Part shown: piece after piece, positions 18,898 through 24,054 of the stretch | Layout of the letters: each line of letters begins with the position of its first letter | Numbering within the stretch: the first letter of the stretch is position 1 | Virus record (IMG/VR): IMGVR_UViG_3300038369_000047 | Coordinates: 1-24,054 of that record | DNA: 24,054 nucleotides | Reading direction: 5' to 3' (one strand) | DNA from: a virus | Position numbers and translations under genes: made by a program | The notes under the pieces: generated by a model | Seen by the model: only the letters and a program-made list of their open reading frames with translations | Database searches by the model: none | What the model was told of the DNA's origin: nothing

Positions 18898-19206
18898 TTA
18901 TATATACGGATACTTTGCTCTTATTTCTGCAACCTTTGAGTCATAGTCTGCCTGTGTTACTTCACCTCTTTGCACTTTGAAATACATTGGGTCTGCAAAC
19001 TCACGGAACTCTTTTTCACGCATGTACTTATGGTAAGCATTCTGTTTTTCTTTATCCGTTGTGACTGCAGCTGCATCTACTAACGCTTGATCAACTTCAA
19101 ACGGTGTAGTATCACTGATATCTCTATCAAATATACCAACATCATCACAGATTAATAAATTTTTATCTGGATATGCTGCACGGATTGCTTCGTGATTGTA
19201 ATTCAT
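18898..19206 (-). CDS. Small protein downstream of fibre gene, possible fibre chaperone, 102 aa
   Basis: The frame can be extended to 19233, but the ATG at 19204-19206 shares a base with the fibre gene's stop (TAATG) and has a GGAGG about 10 bases ahead, so I use it. The 102-residue protein starts MNYNHEAIRAAYPDKNLLIC, has an acidic middle, and ends with a helix and 'ADPMYFKVQRGEVTQADYDSKV', then EIRAKYPYI. That C-terminal pattern recurs in small phage proteins encoded beside tail fibres. A role in fibre folding or assembly is an inference from position. Confidence 0.65.
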   Translation of the reverse strand: MNYNHEAIRAAYPDKNLLICDDVGIFDRDISDTTPFEVDQALVDAAAVTTDKEKQNAYHKYMREKEFREFADPMYFKVQRGEVTQADYDSKVAEIRAKYPYI

Positions 19207-21359
19207 TAGGGTTGTACCTCCATTACTGTACATCTACTACCAGATGCCCTATAACTTGCATAGTTATAATATCCACGATCTCTGTTTATGAAAAAATCAA
19301 CACTATACGTTCCTCTAATTATTGGAGTATATGTTATTGCACTTGTCGTGCCAGGAGTATCCACATACCAGTAATCAAATGGATGCATCTCAAAGTTTTG
19401 AGAGGTGCCAGGCCATTGTACCATAGTTCCTTGTCTATTACTATCGCCAGGATAGTTTATATCAGTTGTAGCACCACCAGATATGGCTCTTCTAATACCC
19501 CATATCATATTATCTCTACCATTCAGCGACTCTCCCAAGATGAATACATTTATAAGAAACTTACTGTTTGAATTAGTGGGAGTAATAACACAACCCAAGC
19601 CAGGAACTGCTGTGAAACTTGAATTGTTCAAACTAAAACTAGTTCTTGTAGTATATTCTGCTGCCTGGAAGTTTGGTCTAGCATCAATACCACCAGTGAT
19701 GGCACTAACTGGTATATTAGAAAGACCCGCTCCAGAACCACTGAATTGTGTAGCGTATAACTGACCTGTATTAGAGTTGAAATATAAATTAGATCCAGTC
19801 TTCAATGACTGTGTACCTATTCCTGAGTTAGCAAATGTGGGATAACAAGTAGTGTCTGAGGATTCATCACTTAAGAGAACAGCAGATGCCACATTTGCAC
19901 TGGTAGCTTGAGTGGCACTCGTAGCATTACCACTAAATGAACTAGCAGTTATGATACCAGTTGCGTTAATGTTAGTTGGTTTTAGAGTTCCTGTTACAGA
20001 ATCAAAAGTTAAGTTACTTCCTGTTTTGGCAGCCTGATAACCTGAGGCCGCATTAGTATACAATACACTACATGTGAGATCTGTAGATTCGTCAACGACT
20101 GCAATGTTATTTGCATTTGAGGAAGTGGTGGCAGTCCCTGCTGAAGTGGCAGTGTCTGCATTTCCAGTCAAAGGCCCACTAAATGATGTCGCAGTTACAA
20201 CACCAGTAGCATCAATACCACCAGCTAAAACTTTGATACCTGTTCTTGCTGTAATTAATCCAACAGAATCAATATTAGTTACGTCTTCGTATGTTAATGT
20301 ACCACCGATTGATACATCACCAGTTACATTTAATGATGTTAGAGTGCCTAGTGATGTGATATTTGGTTGTGCTGCGGTGATTACATTTCCAATCAATCCT
20401 CCATGAACATCAGTGATGTAAGCAGATGACACACCAGTTATAACTGTGTTACCATCACCTGTAATATTTCCATTCGCTTTGATATCTCCAGTAAAAGTTG
20501 AGACACCAGCAATTTCTAATTGATTGTATTGGGTGACAGAAGTTACAGTAACAATACCAGCAGATAAAGGTGATACTGTTGCACCATATCCAAAGTTTAC
20601 TGTAGCAGCAATACCAATACTACTATCATTATCTTTGATAAGAATACCACTTGATGCAGCGACAACTCCTGTAAGTCTAGATCCATCACCATCAAAAGTT
20701 CCAGTAGCAAGACCGACAACAATATTAGGTGATCCAGTTAGTCCTTGAGCATTGACTGCAAGAGTGGCGATACCAGCAGTAGTTGCATACCCAGATATAG
20801 TCGATACACCAGCAAGTTGGGCGTATACTGCTCTCTCAGAATCTGTAGATAGACCAGCCTTGAAGGCATAAGTTCCTAATCCAGCAGTGTGAGCATATCC
20901 AGCCGTTCCTGTGATGTCACCTATGACGTTACCAGTAAGACTAGTAGCAGTTATTTCATTTACAGTAATACTAGGAGTTGCAGTTAGTCCGTATGCAAGA
21001 GAGGAACGAACAGATGATGATGCTGTACCAACAAGACTACCTGTAACTACACCAACAACATTACCTGTTAGATTTCCAATAAAAGTTTTACCAGAAATAG
21101 TGCTGGGTAATTGACCGTTGTTCAAACTACCTGATGTCTGGTTAGTTAAATCTGTGTAAAATGATGCTGGTTGTCCTCCAAGTTTGTTAGAATCGCTACT
21201 GATACCAGAAGTTTTGGCAAAACTAACAAGGTTGTTAGAGTCACCAAAAATTGAGTATATTTCATTAAAGTTTTCATTGACTTTGAAGGCACCCTGTCTC
21301 AGGGTATCTCCTGTTCCATCATTACTGGCGGAACCAACGCCAATCGATTGTTTAGCCAT
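19206..21359 (-). CDS. Second long fibre-like virion protein, 717 aa
   Basis: Residues 1-45 (VNENFNEIYSIFGDSNNLV near the end) parallel the N-terminus of the 991-residue fibre: ND-G-x-GD, then G-A-x-KVN-x-NF-x-EIY-x-x-FGD-x-x-NL. The shaft has 'GDGSRLTGV', 'AGIATLA' and 'TGNVxG' repeats. One beta module (GILIKDNDSSIGIAATVNFG) is also found in the other fibre, and two DESTDLTCSVLY/DESSDTTCYPTF repeats form a second kind of module. The C-terminal 150 residues (TSFSLNNSSFTAVPGLGCVI, GESLNGRDNMIWGIRRAIS, FINRDRGYYNYASY) are a knob domain of a kind common in cyanophage fibres, likely the host-contacting part. Transcription probably starts in the 36-base gap after nrdB. Confidence 0.8.
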   Translation of the reverse strand: MAKQSIGVGSASNDGTGDTLRQGAFKVNENFNEIYSIFGDSNNLVSFAKTSGISSDSNKLGGQPASFYTDLTNQTSGSLNNGQLPSTISGKTFIGNLTGNVVGVVTGSLVGTASSSVRSSLAYGLTATPSITVNEITATSLTGNVIGDITGTAGYAHTAGLGTYAFKAGLSTDSERAVYAQLAGVSTISGYATTAGIATLAVNAQGLTGSPNIVVGLATGTFDGDGSRLTGVVAASSGILIKDNDSSIGIAATVNFGYGATVSPLSAGIVTVTSVTQYNQLEIAGVSTFTGDIKANGNITGDGNTVITGVSSAYITDVHGGLIGNVITAAQPNITSLGTLTSLNVTGDVSIGGTLTYEDVTNIDSVGLITARTGIKVLAGGIDATGVVTATSFSGPLTGNADTATSAGTATTSSNANNIAVVDESTDLTCSVLYTNAASGYQAAKTGSNLTFDSVTGTLKPTNINATGIITASSFSGNATSATQATSANVASAVLLSDESSDTTCYPTFANSGIGTQSLKTGSNLYFNSNTGQLYATQFSGSGAGLSNIPVSAITGGIDARPNFQAAEYTTRTSFSLNNSSFTAVPGLGCVITPTNSNSKFLINVFILGESLNGRDNMIWGIRRAISGGATTDINYPGDSNRQGTMVQWPGTSQNFEMHPFDYWYVDTPGTTSAITYTPIIRGTYSVDFFINRDRGYYNYASYRASGSRCTVMEVQP

Positions 21360-21373
21360 TCTCTACAGGACTA

Positions 21374-21387
21374 CTACTTTATAAAGT
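21374..21387. repeat. 14-bp perfect palindrome before the fibre gene
   Basis: TACTTTATAAAGTA is identical to its reverse complement. It lies in the short gap between the nrdB stop (21395) and the fibre ATG (21359), with TATAAAG on the strand of the fibre gene. It may be a promoter element or operator; it is too short and has no T-run for a terminator. Confidence 0.4.
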
Positions 21388-21394
21388 ATTTAGA

Positions 21395-22525
21395 CTATAG
21401 TTTAAATCCGCTGAATGAATTTTTCTTCATGTCTTGCTTGATACCACCAACAACATAAGATTCTACCTCTGTTTCCTGTGGTGCAACCTGTAGTCCTTTT
21501 GATGAAATCCAGTGTTGTGTCCAAGGTAAGGGATTGTTTCTTAGTGGTTGATCGTAAATAGGATCAATTCCAAGAGCTTTCATTCTCTTATTAGCAATCC
21601 ACTCTACATATTGTCCTAATAATTTGTCATTAAGACCTATCATACTACCATCTTTGAATAGGTATTCAGCCCATTCTTTCTCTTCTTTCACTGCGTTCTT
21701 AAACATGGAGATAACATTATCTTTTTCTTCTTCAGCTATCTGTTGCATCTCTGGATCATCACCGTTCATCCAGTTTTTCATTATATTTTGTGTGAGAACT
21801 AGATGCTGGTTTTCATCCCTACTGATGAGGGATATAATTTTTGCTGATCCCTCCATAAGTTTAAGCTCTCCAAATGCAAACGAGCAAGCGAAGGAGACAT
21901 AGAACCTAATTCCTTCAAGTATGTTAACATTTGCAACCGCTCTGTAAAGTTTTCTTTTGAGTTCATTTAGTGAGTTGTCTTTTGCTTGTGTGTTTTCCCA
22001 TCCATCTTTCCACAGGTTACTTTGACCCCATTGCTGGGCCTCATTTATAAATTCATCGTATGCCCGAGTTACTGACTTTGCTCGGTCTAAAATTCTTTCA
22101 TCATTGAGAATGGTATCTAATACTTCGGATGGGTCTGAATACACATTCTTGATAATGTATGTATATGATTTTGAGTGTATCATCTCCATGAACTGCCATA
22201 CATTCATGGCAGATTCTAGTTCTGGTAATGCAGTGTATGGTGCAAAAGCCATGCCTGGCCCACGACCTTGTACAGAATCTAAAAGAATTTGGTATTTTAG
22301 ATTAGATGTAAAGATATGTTTTTGTTCTGGGCGTAGAGATTGATAATCAGATCTATCTTTCTGTAAAGATACTTCCTCTGGTCTCCAGAAATACCCTAGC
22401 ATTTGAGTAGTAAGTCTATCAAATACTGGATACTTGAATGAATCATATCTTTGAACACCAAGAGGTTGTCCAAAAAACATTGGTTGTTTCTTAGTATCTA
22501 CTTCTTCTGAATTAAAGACGGTCAT
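21395..22525 (-). CDS. nrdB: Ribonucleotide reductase class Ia small subunit NrdB
   Basis: A 376-residue protein from the ATG at 22525; a GTG at 22555 would add ten residues and overlap nrdA by 20 bases. The ATG version (MTVFNSEEVD...PMFFGQPLGV) aligns with E. coli NrdB's start. Counted from the GTG, the diiron ligands are Asp93, Glu124, Glu214, Glu248, His127 and His251, and the radical Tyr is Tyr131 in MIHSKSYTYI, all at expected positions (LLDSVQGR, NILEGIRFY, SRDENQHL). The C-terminal region (QVAPQETEVESYVVGG, ending SFSGFKL) matches the tail that binds NrdA. It makes the tyrosyl radical for dNTP synthesis during phage replication. It lies 10 bases after nrdA, in one operon. Confidence 0.95.
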   Translation of the reverse strand: MTVFNSEEVDTKKQPMFFGQPLGVQRYDSFKYPVFDRLTTQMLGYFWRPEEVSLQKDRSDYQSLRPEQKHIFTSNLKYQILLDSVQGRGPGMAFAPYTALPELESAMNVWQFMEMIHSKSYTYIIKNVYSDPSEVLDTILNDERILDRAKSVTRAYDEFINEAQQWGQSNLWKDGWENTQAKDNSLNELKRKLYRAVANVNILEGIRFYVSFACSFAFGELKLMEGSAKIISLISRDENQHLVLTQNIMKNWMNGDDPEMQQIAEEEKDNVISMFKNAVKEEKEWAEYLFKDGSMIGLNDKLLGQYVEWIANKRMKALGIDPIYDQPLRNNPLPWTQHWISSKGLQVAPQETEVESYVVGGIKQDMKKNSFSGFKL

Positions 22526-22535
22526 ACCGTCAGGT

Positions 22536-24054
22536 TTAGATGGTGCAAGAGTCACAAGCTTCTTCCTCTGATAGTTCTGTTAGTAGTTTTTCTAATTGTG
22601 GTTTCACTTCTTCTACATCATCAGGTTCATCACTCTTCATATCATATGTGTTCTGGTAATAAGATGTCTTCCAACCATATTTGTATGTGGTTAAAAGATC
22701 CTGTGCCATCACAGTAACTGGCACTTCGTTGTCTGGATAATTTTTAGGATTATAACTCCAGTTTCCACTGATGGCCTGATCAAAGAACTTCTGCATTACT
22801 GCAACTACTTTGATATACCCAGCATTACTCTCCATATCCCAAAGAAGAGTGTAATTATTTTTCAACGTTCCATAAGACGGAACCACTTGTTTAAGAGGCC
22901 CTTTCTTTGACTTCTTAATGGACAGATAATCTCTTGGTGGTTCGATTCCGTTTGTTGCATTAGACACAACGGAACTACTCTCCGATGGCATCTGTGCTGA
23001 CAGTGTTGAGTGTCTAAGGCCGTGTTCCAAGATAGATGCTCTAAGAGATTCCCAATCATACTTCAAATCTTCCTTACTGATTTCGTCTACGTCGCTCTTA
23101 TATGTATCAATTGGAAGAATTCCATCAGCGTATTTTGTGCTTCCGAAATCTACACAAGCGCCTTTCTCTTTTGCAATCTGATTAGAAGCTTTGAGTAGAT
23201 GATACTGGAAACTTTCAGTAAGTCTATGTACTGCATCCCAGGCGTCTTGTGAGTCATAATTAAACCCATTCTTAGCAAGATAATGTGCCAGACCAATGAA
23301 CCCCACTCCAAGCGATCTACGACCCAATGTGGCTAATTCAGCGGCTTTGACAGGATAATCTTGATAGTCAATCAACTCCTCTAGAGACCTCACAGACAGA
23401 TCACAGAGTTCCTCTAACTCATCAAGGTTCTTTAACTTACCTACGTTGATAGCAGATAGGATACAGAGTGCAATCTCACCGTCTATAGCGTCGATATGTT
23501 GAATTGGTTCTGTAGGTAGAGTGATCTCTTGACATAGATTACTCATGCTTACCTTGTCTTTGAAGGATGAATGTTCATTACAGTGGTCAATATTCATGAT
23601 ATAGATACGACCTGTCTCTGATCTCTCCTTTAGGAGATCCATTATCAATTCCTGAGCTCCGATTGTGGTTCTGGGGATTGATTTATCATTTTCGTAACTG
23701 CAATATAGCTCATCAAAGTCAGGGGTGCCAAAACTCTCAAACAAGTCAGGAACACTATGGGGAGAAAAAAGCGAGATTTCCTCATCTTGGATAAACCTTT
23801 CGTAAAAGAGTTTTGAGATTTGGATTGAGTAGTCAAGTTTTCTGACACGATTGTCCTCCGTTCCTTTATTGTTCTTTAGTACTAATATGTCCCTTATTTC
23901 TTGGTGCCAGATTGGGAAGTGGACAGTCGCTGATCCACCTCTAATGCCATTTTGAGTGCAACATCTGACAGTTGCTTCAAACTTTTTGAGGAACGGTACA
24001 ACGCCTGTGTGTTGAACTTCTCCACCCCTGATTTTACTGTTGATACCCCTGATC
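22536..24054 (-). CDS. nrdA: Ribonucleotide reductase class Ia large subunit NrdA, 5' end cut by window
   Basis: The frame is open to the window edge, so the N-terminal third is missing; 505 residues are visible. A TTG at 23744 is internal, because homology continues upstream (RCCTQNGIRGGSATVHFPIW, LFSPHSVPDLFESF). The finger-loop SNLCQE supplies the catalytic Asn, Cys and Glu (Cys codon at 23532-23534), and GEIALC holds the second redox Cys. PSESSSVVSNATNGIEPPR is the conserved substrate-phosphate region. KTSYYQNTYD carries the tyrosine pair of the radical path, and the C-terminus CDSCTI has the redox Cys pair (CxxC where E. coli has CxxxxC). It reduces ribonucleoside diphosphates with NrdB. 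The allosteric N-terminal cone lies outside the window. Confidence 0.95.
   Translation of the reverse strand, partial: IRGINSKIRGGEVQHTGVVPFLKKFEATVRCCTQNGIRGGSATVHFPIWHQEIRDILVLKNNKGTEDNRVRKLDYSIQISKLFYERFIQDEEISLFSPHSVPDLFESFGTPDFDELYCSYENDKSIPRTTIGAQELIMDLLKERSETGRIYIMNIDHCNEHSSFKDKVSMSNLCQEITLPTEPIQHIDAIDGEIALCILSAINVGKLKNLDELEELCDLSVRSLEELIDYQDYPVKAAELATLGRRSLGVGFIGLAHYLAKNGFNYDSQDAWDAVHRLTESFQYHLLKASNQIAKEKGACVDFGSTKYADGILPIDTYKSDVDEISKEDLKYDWESLRASILEHGLRHSTLSAQMPSESSSVVSNATNGIEPPRDYLSIKKSKKGPLKQVVPSYGTLKNNYTLLWDMESNAGYIKVVAVMQKFFDQAISGNWSYNPKNYPDNEVPVTVMAQDLLTTYKYGWKTSYYQNTYDMKSDEPDDVEEVKPQLEKLLTELSEEEACDSCTI

Noticed and set aside
22526-22555. GTG start giving NrdB ten extra residues
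   Set aside because: An ATG at 22525 places PMFFGQ at the position seen in E. coli NrdB; the extension would overlap nrdA by 20 bases. It cannot be excluded, because GAGGAAG lies before the GTG.
23742-23744. TTG as the start of nrdA
   Set aside because: Clear NrdA homology continues upstream in the same frame to the window edge.
1-24054. tRNA genes, integrase or attachment site
   Set aside because: No cloverleaf-like or GTTC-A motif in a suitable context and no recombinase was recognised by reading; a tRNAscan run would settle it.

Overview
The window is part of an AT-rich, tightly packed genome of a marine T4-like myovirus, most probably a cyanophage of Synechococcus or Prochlorococcus. 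The evidence is class Ia NrdA/NrdB closely resembling the E. coli/T4 type, T4-type late promoter cores (NATAAATA), long fibre proteins built from 'GDGSxLTG' and 'TAGIA' repeats, a SegE-like GIY-YIG nuclease, the 'MPALSKKQQRFFG' lysine-rich family, and small exported proteins with cyanobacterial/cyanophage-like sequences. Family names here come from recognising sequences, not from a search. No tRNA, CRISPR array, insertion sequence or integrase was seen.

Layout. (1) 1-4262, minus strand: small accessory/early genes. They are a 2OG-Fe(II) oxygenase (cut by the window edge), a Cys-rich zinc-ribbon protein, an unknown protein, an orphan Phd/YefM-type antitoxin, a Prx5-like protein without its catalytic cysteine, a JmjC-like cupin, a SegE-like GIY-YIG nuclease, a second cupin, a 53-residue protein and a phosphomannomutase-like HAD protein. 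Genes overlap by ATGA or similar, and three near-consensus sigma70 promoters (N17 spacers) sit at gene junctions. (2) 4300-8373, minus strand: three very basic genes, including a 973-residue modular protein whose modules are separated by IxE-type motifs. (3) 8403-8426: two back-to-back late-promoter cores facing outward. (4) 8456-16901, plus strand: a late operon with a 991-residue fibre-like protein carrying a cupredoxin-like insertion, a complete subtilisin-family (S8) protease, a small fibre-like protein ending in a cupredoxin domain with all four type-1 copper ligands, an unrecognised protein, and three proteins with Sec-type signal sequences. The third of these has no ordinary start codon. 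(5) 16885-21359, minus strand: a likely virion/membrane set, containing a proline-rich protein with a transmembrane segment, small membrane and Cys-rich proteins, a holin-like two-helix protein, a possible fibre-associated protein, and a second long fibre whose N-terminus matches that of the 991-residue fibre. (6) 21395-24054, minus strand: nrdB and the C-terminal two thirds of nrdA.

How the parts fit: early-type promoters drive metabolic and host-interaction genes. NrdAB would supply deoxynucleotides. Late promoters drive fibre, protease and candidate capsid-interior genes. The least expected content is the pair of copper-protein-like domains on likely virion proteins, the degenerate peroxiredoxin, the polyprotein-like basic gene, and the exported trio with its start-codon anomaly. 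No gene-free stretch exceeds about 60 bases.
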